Assembly (NCBI GenBank): GCA_963921795.1
Contig: OY997642.1
Coordinates: 59,883,427-59,947,426, forward strand
Source: Nannobrachium achirus
Lineage: Eukaryota; Chordata; Actinopteri; Myctophiformes; Myctophidae
Reading direction: 5' to 3'
DNA: 64,000 nucleotides
The position numbers and the translations under genes are program-made. Every line of letters begins with the position of its first letter. Position 1 is the first letter of the stretch. Shown one piece after another: positions 34,544-45,778 of this stretch. The notes under the pieces are model-generated. The model searched no databases. It was given only the letters and a program-made list of their open reading frames with translations, and had not been told where the DNA came from.

Positions 34544-34995
34544 TGCTATGGCATAACGCAGAGGAAAACACATTGCTATGGCAAAACGCTGAGGAAAAGT
34601 GGCTACAGACACACGCACAGCCACTCTATGGACCACCGCTCAAAAATCACACCCAATGTGAAGTGAGCGGTGGTCGTGCTTGCATAACGTCTTCAATTGG
34701 TAATTGGTGATGTAATATGGCTACACACACACACACATATTGCTATGGCAAAACGCTGAGGAAAACACATTGCTTTGGCAAAACGCTGAGGAAAAGTGGC
34801 TACAGATAGGTCTAGGATGTAATTGGTGAAGTAATATGGCTACACACACACACACATATTGCTATGGCAAAACGCTGAGGAAAACACATTTCTATGGCAA
34901 AACGCTGAGGAAAAGTGGCTTCAGACTCACGCACAGCCACTCTACCACCGCTCAAAAACACTGTGTGCTTGCGATGCTGCCTGGCAGATGACGTC
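34300..34995. repeat. Complex tandem repeat with (CA)n
   Basis: Units of about 100-130 bp contain GGATGTAATTGGTGATGTAA, a CA run and ATTGCTATGGCAAAACGCTG. The unit is present three to four times, and the CA run in one (34454-34539) is expanded to more than 40 repeats. Confidence 0.85.
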
Positions 34996-35039
34996 ACTCA
35001 GCTAAGGGACACGTCTGGTGACCTGAAGATGCCTTGGGC

Positions 35040-35480
35040 TTTACACTTGTTTTCCCTCACACCTCTGCAAAGTAACTGAGTACATTTACGCAAGTACTGT
35101 ACTTGATTGTGCATTCCTCATTTAAGTAAAAGTATCAATACTGCAATGTAGGAATTCAAAATGTACTTGATGAAAGTGTTGGCATCAAAACTTAAAGTAC
35201 CAAAAGTACAAAGTACAAAATGTTTGAAAATAGCCCTGATATAGAACAGGGCTGAAGTGGTTCATGTACTAATAACTAGTAACTAAAGTTTTCAACTTTT
35301 TCAAACACTTCACGTACAGTAAAGTCCAGAAGGTTAAGGACACCTTTTAGGTAATTACTTGAGTACTTCCATTTTTTATATTTCTTGCTTCTACTCAACT
35401 ACACCTCAGAGCTAAATATTGTCCTTTTTACTCCAGATCAATATTTTAGTTGTTTTGTTGTTTTTTTGAAGCGGTGAAAG
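35040..35480. repeat. GTACTGTACTTGA-type dispersed repeat
   Basis: GTAACTGAGTACATTTACGC and AAGTACTGTACTT recall a repeat common in fish genomes. A related piece lies at 56030-56130. No exon seen. Confidence 0.5.
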
Positions 35481-35629
35481 CCGCTTCCAATGAGTGGCTT
35501 TGTGTGTCCCACGCCCATATATGGTCATTTCAGTCCAGAATGAACCACCACTCAAATCAGTACACATTATTTCTATAGTCATGTGATCAACATGGATCTG
35601 TCCTATTTTTCATAATCCATCTTGATTGG

Positions 35630-36257
35630 CTAGGATTGCCTGCCACCTGCCTCACGAACATTAAAAACCTGGATGCAAAACTCTCAAACTCAACCGCAAT
35701 AAATCAGAAATCAGAAATCATCATCGGCCCTGACTCCCTCACCCGCTCCACCCAGGACTCCCTTGTCAAAACCTGTACCCACATCTGCAACCTGGGTGTC
35801 ATCTTCAACCCCACCCTGTCATTCCACCCCCACATATCACCAAAATTGCACTTTTCTCCCCTCCGAAACATCTCCCTGACGAAACTCTTATCCACACCTT
35901 CATCTGATCCAGGTTAGACTACTGCAACAGCGTCCTTCATGGCATCACCCCCAAAACCCTCAATAAACTCCAATACGTCCAAAACGCCCGCCATATTTGT
36001 TACCAGCACCCGCTCCAGAGACCACATCACACCAGTCCTCCATGACCTCCACTGGCTGCCTGTCAAACGACGGATTCGCTTCAGAATACTCCTCACCACC
36101 TACTGTCCAAGGCACTGCACAACCTGTCCCCCCCCCCCCCCCCTCCTCTCCGACCTCCTCGAGCCACATGTCCCGTCCCGTTCCCTCAGGTCGAGTGATG
36201 CCGGCCTCCTTGAGGTCCCCAAGACTAAGAGTTGAACCTGGGGCGACAGGACCTTCT
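35630..36257 (+). mobile_element. L2-type LINE, ORF2 C-terminal fragment, part 1
   Basis: Frames read CTHICNLGVIFNPTLSFHPH, then LDYCNS-like sequence, then RSRDHITPVLHDLHWLPVKR and IRFRILLTTY. This is the well-known end of the L2 reverse transcriptase region. It has several frameshifts and is a dead copy. It continues after the insertion at 36258-36662. Confidence 0.85.
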
Positions 36258-36662
36258 GATACGATTAAAGTCTTTGTTGAACCCAAGTGCAGACACAAAC
36301 ACGGAGGCAGATATGCAGTTCTAGAATATAGATTTAATTGCCAGCGAGCAAACAAAAAGCAAAGTCCAAAAAACAGGAATCAAGTATTCAAACTTAGGAG
36401 TGGCCAAAACTTGGGCCTAGGCTGGCAGTGGCAAGGCAAGGTCCACCAGATCAATCCGGGTCTGGGTACAGAGGAAACACAAAAGTTAGTCAAGGCTCGA
36501 ACAGAGAATGAAGAGCAGAGCAGGGCTTATATACCCTCAGCAAGATTGCTGAGACGCTGCAGCTGGTGAAGCGCCGCACCCCAGTCCCTAGTCACCCAAT
36601 CACATGTGGACAGAAAATGGTTAGGATGAGGTAGATGGCACTGGCATGGGCGCTGATGTAAC
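36258..36662. mobile_element. 405-bp insertion in the L2 LINE with a 7-bp duplication
   Basis: ACCTTCT occurs on both sides (36251-36257 and 36663-36669), and removing the insert restores GDRTFSVAAP of the LINE frame. No terminal inverted repeat is evident and the superfamily is unknown. Confidence 0.75.
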
Positions 36663-36800
36663 ACCTTCTCTGTGGCCGCCCCCCACACTCTGGAATGAAC
36701 TCCCTAAACACAGCAGAGACGCCCCCTCCTTCCCTACCTTGAAAACCGCCCTGAAAACCCACCTGTTCACAATTGCCTTTCCCAGTTGACCTAGCTTTTA
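36663..36800 (+). mobile_element. L2-type LINE, part 2 (ORF2 end)
   Basis: Reads FSVAAPHTLWNELPKHSRD, then FPTLKTALKTHLFTIAFPS and a stop, the C-terminal end of L2 ORF2. Confidence 0.85.
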
Positions 36801-37744
36801 GTGTTTTATTGCTCTTTTGCTTTCATCTCTTTTTTCCCAATAAAGTTGTTGATTTTACCTCCCCAAATTAAATCACACTTGATGGCTCCAAAGCCTCCTC
36901 TATTTAGCCTGGTTTATTCCGTTCCACTAACGCCAAGCCAGCTAGGCTGTGAAGCAGCAGCGTTCCAGGATCATTAAGTCTGACTAAAAGCTCGTTCACG
37001 TATCCCTTGAAAAGCCCATGTGGTCGAGCGCCGATTCCTTGATCGTGACCAATCATGGAACCAAACAGAGCAGCGTTCTTCTGCCCCCGATTACGCGAGG
37101 TTAGCCCCCGATTGCCCCCCTAACCCCCCCCCCCCCTCCACGCACCGCGCGTTTCTCTCTCACGCTGTGCAAGAGAGCAAGGACAGGGAGGCACTGGATT
37201 AACTAATCTTGGCTGCTATAGGCTAGCTTCACAGGTTCATCTCCATGGTAACTGATGTGGGATAACGTTCGTGAAACCGGCTACTGGCTTAAAATAATCA
37301 GGCTAACTCGCCAGGCTAATCTGCCAAGATAATTCCGCTTTCATGAAACCGATTAAACCTTAGTCCTTCCTCAGTGGAACAGGCCCCAGGTCATCATCAC
37401 TTGAGGATTTAGATGCCAAAGATAACTTTATTCAATGAATTATTAACGCTTATACACATCACGCTAGATGTGATTTTAGGTAAACACATAAAAGAAACGC
37501 CTACGGAATCTTTTGCATTTTTGGATCTTTTATTTGCGTCGCTAAAAAACGGTGTGTATAGACGTTTAAGGTGCCAGAAACAATTGAGAAACAAAAACGT
37601 TTTGGGGGGTTAGGCCGAAGTGATATTTGTTTCATGTATTGACCCGTGTTTGACTTACGGTGGGAGAATAGTTGCCCTGCTGAGATAGTTTGATTGACAC
37701 ATACAGGACACACAAAACATTATTTTGACATGAAAGGGTTGCTG
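36801..37744. other. Gene-free stretch upstream of receptor B
   Basis: No exon recognised. A C-rich run is at 37120-37137. Similarity to the receptor A upstream region begins near 37745. Confidence 0.45.
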
Positions 37745-37794
37745 TTAAGCCCTGCCTCTACTTCTGCCTCTGCCCTGACAGGTGCTGTGAAAGG

Positions 37795-37802
37795 TTACGT
37801 AA
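37795..37802 (+). promoter_or_regulatory. TTACGTAA site upstream of receptor B
   Basis: Palindromic bZIP-type site 39 bp before the TATA box, matching the proximal site of receptor A in position and flanks. Confidence 0.45.
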
Positions 37803-37840
37803 TGCCATAAGGTGGCACATGGGGATGGCACAGAACTGTG

Positions 37841-37847
37841 TATAAAA
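37841..37847 (+). promoter_or_regulatory. TATA box of receptor B
   Basis: TATAAAA 68 bp before the ATG, in the same context as in receptor A. Confidence 0.65.
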
Positions 37848-37908
37848 TGTGACAACTGGACAAAGGCTTTAGAGGAGGGAGGGGGGAGTTAGACAGAGGA
37901 GGACAGTC

Positions 37909-38150
37909 ATGAAGGCTTCTCTAGACACACAGCTGCTTTCATATATGTACTTGACCGTGATATTGTTCTGTTCATTCACTGTTTTGTCTTCCTCACCTTC
38001 CTCTTCTTGTGAGTTACAGGGGCAGTTTAATCTCAACAGAATGAACAAGGCTGGGGACATAGTTCTGGGAGGCTTGTTTTACATTCACTTCATCCCTGTC
38101 TACCCCGAGCTGTCTTTCACGTTCAAGAGGCAAGAGCCTGCTTGCTATGG
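37909..38150 (+). pseudogene. Receptor B exon 1 (intact)
   Basis: MKASLDTQLLSYMYLTVILF signal peptide, then GDIVLGGLFYIHFIPVY, ending CYG in phase 2 before gtaagc. Same 242-nt length as in receptor A. Confidence 0.85.
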
Positions 38151-38265
38151 GTAAGCATCACAAAATACATTGTAAATGCAAAACAAAGCAAGCAAGAGAA
38201 CAGCACAGGTCGCACATTTCTACAAAGATAAATAAGCGCGATTACAGTGGAAGTTTGTTTGTTAG

Positions 38266-38464
38266 TTTCTTTATTCCAGCGTTCAGACAGGCCGAGACCA
38301 TGGCTTTTGCTATTAACGAGATCAACAGAAACAGCAGCCTACTACCAAATGTGACTCTGGGGTACAGGATCTATGATACTTGTCGCAGCTTTGGAGGTGC
38401 GTTCCATGCAGCATTGTCATTGGCCTCTGGGATAGAGAAGAAGGATGTTTTGCACCTTTTGTAG
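38266..38464 (+). pseudogene. Receptor B exon 2, truncated by deletion
   Basis: Begins after gttag to give GFFIPAFRQAETMAFAINEI, then reads on to LSLASGIEKKDVLHLL and a TAG stop. The remaining roughly 40 codons, present in receptor A, are missing. The last bases (CACCTTTTGTAG) look like the end of intron 2, so one deletion removed the exon end and nearly the whole intron. Confidence 0.8.
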
Positions 38465-38484
38465 GTCAGTTACTATGCTACCTG
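38465..38484 (+). pseudogene. Receptor B exon 3, left piece
   Basis: GTCAGTTACTATGCTACCTG encodes VSYYAT and part of the next codon, matching the start of receptor A exon 3. The palindrome begins at the next base. Confidence 0.85.
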
Positions 38485-40585
38485 TAGTAGGGCAGGAGAG
38501 AGGGGTCTACCAGCACCCCAATGACATGTTTTCGAAACCTGTTTTTTTTGGACCGTTATGATGTCTAGTTATGATTTCTGCTTGTTGCCGTCGCCAACTA
38601 ATACCCCATGGGGTTCATTTTTAACCTTTTCTCACAACTATTCCCGATCTGAACCATACAATGGTCATAACAGAAAATGCCATAACGCTTGATGTAAACA
38701 ACCTACAGAGACAAATGAACACACTTTTCTATATGATTTTGACCCAGGGAATTCATTAAAGTGGTTATTTTTAACATGTATGCACATCTTGACCCTATTT
38801 CAGGACAGAAACGGTGAAAAATAACCCAAAAATGTTCAAAACACGTCTATACTTCTCTTTGTACAGATAAATTAAGGTGTATTCTTTTGATACCACAGGT
38901 TTTTTAGGACCCTTATGATGTCTAGTTATGATTTCTGCTTGTTGCCGTGGTCAACTAATGTCCCATGGGGTTCATTTTTAACCTTTTCTCACATATCCCC
39001 AATTAGTGTGGGGATTTAGGGGAGCAAATGCTAATTTCGTGCAATTTTGACTTAAAGCGTGAAATTTTGCACAGATGTAGCCCAGGGCTTGCTCTAATGA
39101 TTTAGCTAGGGCGCCCGAGTCTGCGACCTTCGGGGTCGCCACAGCGGTCAAATCAAGTTGGGCTTCCATTGACTTTCTATACAGGAGGAAAATACCCAGA
39201 AAAAGATTTTTTTTCTGGGTATTTAAGGAGGATCTGAGGGGTCTAACTAGGGGTTTGTCATGATGCTGAATCCATTGCAGGCATTTGTTTTGCACAAAAA
39301 ACATTCTGTGGGCTAGAAATGGCCTCAGAAAACAATACACGTATGGGTGAGTATTCATGTTAGTCGGAGGCCTTAGGGTTTTTTTTTCTTGTGCTAATCA
39401 GTCTAAAAGTTCAACATTTTGCACAGATGTAGCTCAGGGCATGTTCTAATGATTTAGCTAGGGCGCCCGAGTCTGCGACCTTCGGGGTCGCCACAGCACC
39501 CACACAACTCTGAAAAGTGATGACTCATCACTTTTCATCACTAAAGTCGATGGGAGCCCAACTTGATTTGGCCGCTGTGGCAACCCCGAATGTCGCAGAC
39601 TCGGGCGCCCTAGTTAAATCATTAGAGCATGCCCTGAGCTACATCTGTGCAAAATCTTGAACTTTTAGACTGATTAGCACGAGAAAAAAAAACCCTAAGG
39701 CCTCCGACTAACATGAATACTCACCCATACGTGTATTGTTTTCTAAGGCCATTTCTAGCCCACTGAATGTTTTTTGTGCAAAACAAATGCCTGCAATGGA
39801 TTCAGCATCATGACAAACCCCTAGTTAGACCCCTCAGATCCTCCTTAAATACCCAGAAAAAAAATCTTTTTCTGGGTATTTTCCTCCTGTATAGAAAGTC
39901 AATGGAAGCCCAACTTGATTTGACCGCTGTGGAGACCCCGAAGGTCGCAGACTCGGGCGCCCTAGCTAAATCATTAGAGCAAGCCCTGGGCTACATCTGT
40001 GCAAAATTTCGCGCTTTAAGTCAAAATTGCACAAATTTAGCATTTGCTCCCCTAAATCCCCACACTAATTGGGGATATGTGAGAAAAGGTTAAAAATTAA
40101 CCCCATGGGACATTAGTTGACCACGGCAACAAGCAGAAATCATAACTAGACATCATAAGGGTCCTAAAAAACCTGTGGTATCAAAAGAATACACCTTAAT
40201 TCATCTGTACAAAGAGAAGTATAGACGTGTTTTGAACATTTTTGGGTTATTCTTCGCCGTTTCTGTCCTGAAATAGGGTCAAGATGTGTTTAAATGTAAA
40301 AAATAACCACTTTAATGAATTCCCTGGGTCAAAATCATATAGAAAAGTGTGTTCATTTGTCCCTGTAGGTTGTTTACATCAAGCGTTATGGCATTTTCTG
40401 TTATGACCATTGTATGGTTCAGATTGGGAATAGTTGTGAGAAAAGGTTAAAAATGAACCCCATGGGGTATTAGTTGGCGACGGCAACAAGCAGAAATCAT
40501 AACTAGACATCATAACGGTCCAAAAAAACAGGTTTCGAAAACATGTCATTGGGGTGCTGGTAGACCCCTCTCTCCTGCCCTACTA
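38485..40585. mobile_element. 2.1-kb palindromic element inside receptor B exon 3
   Basis: The ends TAGTAGGGCAGGAGAGAGGG and its exact complement face each other. The arms match almost base for base for about 1 kb each and meet near 39530 at GTGATGACTCATCAC. The 3-bp sequence CTG is duplicated at both ends (38482-38484 and 40586-40588), and removing the element plus one CTG restores an 87-nt exon. A 3-bp CWG duplication fits PIF/Harbinger elements, but the ends were not recognised. It has no transposase. Open frames on both strands are mirror images of each other. Confidence 0.9.
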
Positions 40586-40588
40586 CTG

Positions 40589-40655
40589 TGCCTGTCTGAG
40601 TGACCGTGAGCAGTTCCAATCCTTCTTTCGAACAATCCCAAGTGACGCCTTCCAG
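40589..40655 (+). pseudogene. Receptor B exon 3, right piece
   Basis: Continues with CACLSDREQFQSFFRTIPSD and AFQ, ending at CAG before gtgaat. It carries the aspartate of the ligand site. The left and right pieces sum to 87 nt, as in receptor A. Confidence 0.85.
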
Positions 40656-40699
40656 GTGAATTGCTATAGATCTACTGCTATTGTGCTATCTTTGTGTGA

Positions 40700-41030
40700 C
40701 TGTAGTGTTCTCAAACATTTTCATGTAAAGGACCGCAAATTAATATTCTTTTGGCTGTGGATCGCCATTTGAAAATATTTTGTGCCAGGGACCCTCATAA
40801 AAGAGCTGTTTTTAAAATGTTTTCAAAATATATTTTTTTAAGATCTTTGGAAAATATCCGATCTACTGTTCAAGCTCACAGTGTTGCGAGCTTGTAGATC
40901 GGCTATTTTCAAATAACCGCTGTAGGGTTAAAGTGGTTACATTTACTATTAACTGATTTTGCTGGGGACCTCCTGGAACCACTTCATGGACCCCTGGGGG
41001 TCCCCATACCCCACTTTGAGAATCCCTGTA
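40700..41030. mobile_element. hAT-like remnant in receptor B intron 3
   Basis: GTGTTCTCAAACATTTTCAT near 40705 and CCCACTTTGAGAATCCCTG near 41010 look like worn hAT ends. The interior has one copy of the dispersed palindrome (40852-40915). No clean target duplication. Confidence 0.55.
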
Positions 41031-41224
41031 TGCTCCACACACTTGACAAATACCTCTCAGATAATACGTCGATAATGCATATCACATCTGCTTTGCTCTT
41101 TATCTCCTCTTTTGCTTGCTTGTTGCTTTTATCTTTGTTGACAGCATGAAAAGAGAACGGTATGACCTTTTCTATTGTGTTATCCGTGTAGGAGATTCAC
41201 TGAATGACTGTGAATAATCTAGCC

Positions 41225-41656
41225 CAGGGGTCTTCAACAGGCAGGGGTCCACAACCCCTAGGGGGGCCTCTGAGTTACTACATGGGGGCTGCCAAATCTT
41301 TGTGTGATATGATCATGTGTTTTACATTAACCACTTGAACCCTAGCATTCCTATTCTGAGTGGCACATTAGCCAACAATAGCAGATCTACAAGCTTACAA
41401 CGCCTCGCGTTGCGGGCAAAGAGGTTTGGTGTAGAGGGAAAATAATAGCAGTAGAACTGGAAGTATTGACGGTTCAAGTGGTTAAATGTCTGAAAATGCA
41501 CATTAATCCAACATACACTGATGACAGTGCTGTCCAACAAGTCTAAGCTGTCTAAGAAATCTATGGACATTTTTAGTTTGCAACACAATTGTATACAATA
41601 TATATGCTATAGTGGGGGTCCCTGCTTCCTTGGCCTTAAAACGTTGAAGACCCCTG
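41225..41656. mobile_element. Non-autonomous hAT element in receptor B intron 3
   Basis: Inverted ends CAGGGGTCTTCAAC and GTTGAAGACCCCTG with the 8-bp duplication ATCTAGCC (41217-41224 and 41657-41664). It contains a half copy of the dispersed palindrome (41380-41415). It ends about 40 bp before exon 4. Confidence 0.88.
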
Positions 41657-41698
41657 ATCTAGCCTGAGCCCTTATCCTTCCATTCTTTATCTAATCAG

Positions 41699-41968
41699 GT
41701 GCGAGCCATGCTCCAGATCATGAGGCGTTTCGGGTGGACCTGGGTAGGAATGCTGTTCATTGATAATGACTACGGACACAACGCAGCCAGATCCTTACAG
41801 TCTGAGCTGGCCCACTCTGGGTTGGCCTGTCTGGCCTACGTGGAGGTGGTGCCCATGGACCCTGACCCAGTTAAACTTCAGAGGATCGTCTCTGTGATGA
41901 GGAGATCCACAGCTCGTGTGGTCATTGCATTTGTATTTGCTAGCGGTTTGACTAAACTTCTGGACGAG
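41699..41968 (+). pseudogene. Receptor B exon 4 (intact)
   Basis: The 90-codon phase-0 exon contains FGWTWVGMLFIDNDYGHNAA. The conserved ligand-site tyrosine is present. Donor gtttgg. Confidence 0.87.
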
Positions 41969-42563
41969 GTTTGGTTTACGTATAAATGCATTAATAATGA
42001 CTAGTAAGACGCCTCAGGGTGACATTCGACCAAGGGCCATCTGGCCAGTGATGTATATCGGACAAGTTACCCATATATGGAGACCCCTGGTACCCATATA
42101 TGGAGATCCATGTACTCTATATGGAGATATGCTGTGAGAGCCCAAAAATGCTTACTTAATACTCAGTTATTCGTTATGTGAAAGTCCTATGATGTCTATG
42201 ATGACATCTGACATCATACCCTTTGTATGCCCATACATGGCGATCCCTGTCTGTAGAACCATCCACACAGATGGGCTGTCTTGGTCATCTGTCTTGGCCA
42301 TATGTGGATTCTATTAGTGTGGTATGTGGCCGATGGTCTCCAAAGGCATTCCCATATGAAGTCCTGTAGATATGGGCTTAATATTGATGACATCAGGGAA
42401 CTCCATAAATGGGCATAAAAGTGATTCTGTTAATGTGACATAACAGTGAAGCCAGAGCGTGATGTCAGAGCCGCAAGCCCATTCTGTTAAGAGTCGTTCC
42501 CCTGACATCAGAGCATGATGTCAGAGCGACAAACCCATAGAACCACAGTGACAGACAGACAGA
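41969..42563. other. Receptor B intron 4, left part
   Basis: Contains scattered copies of the CCATATATGGAGATC repeat (42070-42440) also seen at 3110 and 47745-48420. No exon seen. Confidence 0.5.
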
Positions 42564-42711
42564 CATACATACATACATACATACATACATACTGTACGTA
42601 CGTACATACATACATACATACATACATACATACATACATACTGTACATACATACATACATACATACATACATACATACTGTACATACATACATACATACA
42701 TACATACATAC
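42564..42711. repeat. (CATA)n microsatellite with CTGTACGTAC interruptions
   Basis: More than 30 CATA units in three runs separated by CTGTAC. Tyr-Met-Cys-Val open frames here are translations of the repeat. Confidence 0.96.
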
Positions 42712-42902
42712 GGACAAGATGTGACCATTTACATACTAATCTGCAACCTACTGTCGCAATAAGGAATATGAAATTACGTATAGCTATATTGAAGTGAACA
42801 CATTTTCAGAATAAAAACAAGTGTTTTATCAATATACATTTTTTTTTCATTTATTTCATTAAATTATTTCATTGCATTTAATTTTTTTCCATTTTCCAAA
42901 AA

Positions 42903-42936
<34 letters not shown>

Positions 42937-42939
<3 letters not shown>

Positions 42940-44797
42940 GAGTTCATTTGCAAAAACAGATAAAAGCCATTTTGGAAAAAAATGAGATGACTATTGTAAA
43001 TAACAGTTAAAATCTATTTTGTTGTTAAGGCAGATATATCCCATTCTAAACGCCCTCAAAGATCAGGTTTTGTAGCAAAAACAGACAAGTGACATCTTTG
43101 TTTGCAGAAACAGATAAATCCATTGGGCAGCGTGTTTAGACCATGTGATCCAAGATGGTGCCCCATTATGCACCAAACTTGTCTCAAACATTGTTCAGGG
43201 GTCTGCCATGAGGATAGTCAAACCAGGGGCCATGTGTGGCCCCCAGGTGCCTCTGGGTGCCACAGGCGCACTGTTGCCCCGTTTTGCACCAAACTTCTCT
43301 CAAAGACTGTTCCAGGGGTCTGTCATGAAGATAGTCACACCAGGGGCCATGTGTGGCTCCGAGGGGCCATGTGTGGCCCCCAGGGGCCTCTGGGTACCAT
43401 AGGCGCACTGTTGCCCCATTATGCACACTGTTGCCACCATTATGCACCAAAAGTGTCTCAAACACTGTTCAGGGGTCTGCCATGAGGATAGTCACACCAG
43501 GGGCCATGTGTGGCTCCCAGGGGACATGTGTGGCCCCCAGGGGCCTCTGGGTGCCATAGGCACACTGTTGCCCCATTATGCACCAAACTTGTCTCAAACA
43601 CTGTTCCAGGGGTCTGCCATGAAGATAGTCACACCAGGGGCCATGTGTGGCTCCCAGGGGCCATGTGTGGCCCCCAGGGGCCTCTGGGTGCCATAGGCGC
43701 ACTGTTGCCCCATTATGTGCACTGTTGCTCCATTATGCACCAAATGTGTCTCAAACACTGTTCAGGGGTCTGCCATGAGGAAAGTCACACCAGGGGCCAT
43801 GTGTGGCTCTCAGGGGCCATGTGTGGCCCCCAGGGGCCTCTGGGTGCCATAGACGCACTGTTGCCCCATTATGCACCAACATTTTCTCAAACAATGTTCA
43901 GGGGTCTACCATGTGGCCCCATGTGGCGTGTGGCTCCCAGTGGCCCCTGATATACAGGGGCCCCTGATGAGGCCTGTGAGGTGGCCCCTGGTGTGACTAT
44001 TGTCATGGTAGACCCATGGACAGCGTTTGTGCCATATTTGGTGCAGATCAGAGCAGCAGTGCACCTTTGGCACCTGGGGACCCCAGGGGCCACTGATATG
44101 GCACACTGGGGCCCCTGGTTTAGCCCTTTGTGTGACTATTGTCATGGCAGACCCTTAAACAGTGTTCATGCTAAGTTTGATGCAGATTGGAGCAATGGTG
44201 TGCCTTTGGCACCCTGGGGCCCTCGGGGGCCCTTGATATGGTACACTGGGGCCCCTGGTGTGGCCTGTGAGGTGGCCCCTGGTGTGACTATTGTCATGGT
44301 AGACCCCTGAACAGTGGTTGTGCCAAGTTTGGTGCAGATTGGAGCAACGGTGCACCTTTAGCACCCCAGGGGCCCCTGAGTTGTCCCCTATTGTGCCCCC
44401 TGGTGGCTACATGTGGCCCCTATAAAAGTACAGACTACTTAAGTATGTTGTCAAAACTTTGTTTTTGCTCTCCTGTAAAATTCTGGAAATACTTTTTGCG
44501 TCCTCGATATGGCAAAATTCAATGGTGAAACATCAATTGTGGAGTTATCTGTTTTTGATAAAAAACGACTGTTGGAGTTATCTGTTTTTGCCAAAAAAAT
44601 AAGTTTAAATTAAAAGAAAAACTATTTTCTAATAAAGTTACATTTTTTATGATACATCTATTTTGTTAAGTCATTTTTACTTAGTCAAATCCACCCAACT
44701 TCAGTTTGATTGATATTACTTTGAGTGCACAATAAAAAAACTGGATTTGTGAACATTTATAAAAACGGAGTTATCTGTTTTTGCAAATGAACTCTTC
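42937..44797. mobile_element. 1.86-kb fold-back element with opposed minisatellites
   Basis: GAAGAGTTCATTTGCAAAAA at 42937 is inverted at 44778-44797, inside AT repeats. The interior holds tandem units of roughly 130-180 bp (43180-43900) with GGGGCCATGTGTGGC, GTTGCCCCATTATGCACC and TCTGCCATGA. From 43960 to 44370 related units follow in the opposite orientation. Open frames on both strands come from the tandem units. Confidence 0.85.
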
Positions 44798-45188
44798 ATA
44801 TATAAAAAGTAAGAGTCACTAGAACCAAGTACTGGTGTTTTCGATTAATCTAATATGGATCAAATTGAGTTTGAAGTTACAATGGGTTTAAATAGGAAGG
44901 AGGTGTGTGATAAATTGAATATCAAATCTATAAAGCAAATTAAAAACTGTTCAGGGTGTTCACAAAATGAACCAACATTGAAATATCCCCTTTAGAATTG
45001 TTATACAAATAAAAACCCTCCTTGTATTGAGGTCATCATGGGGCGTGTAAATGGGTATACAATCGTAACTAAAACGACATTGCATCCGTCCTTTTCCATT
45101 TCCTCAACGGTTTTGGACATAGGTTATACTGTCTTTGTCCAATAGCAAAGTCTGATGTACACTCATTTATTTTCTTTCAACTCAACAG
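44798..45188. other. Receptor B intron 4, right end
   Basis: AT-rich, no exon or repeat boundary seen. Confidence 0.45.
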
Positions 45189-45395
45189 GTGGTAAAGCAG
45201 AATGTGACAGGTCTGCAATGGATGGCCAGTGAGGCGTGGACATCATCAGCCGTACTCCAGACTCCTGACTTCATGCCGATTCTGAGGGGAACCCTGGGTA
45301 TCGCCATCCGTCGTGGAGAGATCCCAGGCCTGAGGGACTTCTTGTTAAAATTACAACCCGACAACGAGCCTGACAACAGCCATGAAAACAATATA
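45189..45395 (+). pseudogene. Receptor B exon 5 (intact)
   Basis: The 69-codon phase-0 exon reads VVKQNVTGLQWMASEAW and ends HENNI before gtgagc. The glutamate of the ligand site is kept. About 64% identical in protein to receptor A exon 5. Confidence 0.88.
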
Positions 45396-45503
45396 GTGAG
45401 CCTTTTGGTCCATTTTGTATTTAAGTTGCAATTTCAAACTGATATCTGTTTTCAATAGTTTACATGGTTAATTTATGTTCAAGTCTTCATCGTGTTTCTT
45501 CAG

Positions 45504-45778
45504 GTGAGTCAGTTTTGGGAGCACACATTTGGGTGTAAATTTGCACCCCTTCCGTCAGACTGGGTGGATGCTGGTGGAAGGGTGTGTACTGGACAAGAGG
45601 ACCTGGGAACAGCAGAAAGTGCTCTGTTGGATGTGTCTGACCTCAGACCAGAATATAATGTGTACAGGCTGTGTATGCTCTGGCCCACGCTCTCCATGAC
45701 ATGTTGCAATGTGTGCCAGGAAGAGGGCCTTTCACTGGGCACAGCTGTGCCAGTTTGCAGACAGTACAGCCTTGGCAG
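45504..45778 (+). pseudogene. Receptor B exon 6 with a 1-nt deletion
   Basis: Starts VSQFWEHTFGCKFAPLPSDW. It is 275 nt against 276 in receptor A: GTGTACAAGGCT in A is GTGTACAGGCT in B. After YNVY the frame shifts and meets TGA at 45780. The surrounding DNA is otherwise highly similar. Confidence 0.9.

Noticed and set aside
38978..40093. Open frames of 126 and 108 codons in the exon 3 palindrome
   Set aside because: They are mirror copies of the same sequence on the two arms, with no recognisable domain.
43102..44364. Several 70-146-codon open frames on both strands
   Set aside because: All fall in the GC-rich minisatellite arms of the fold-back element and repeat with its period.
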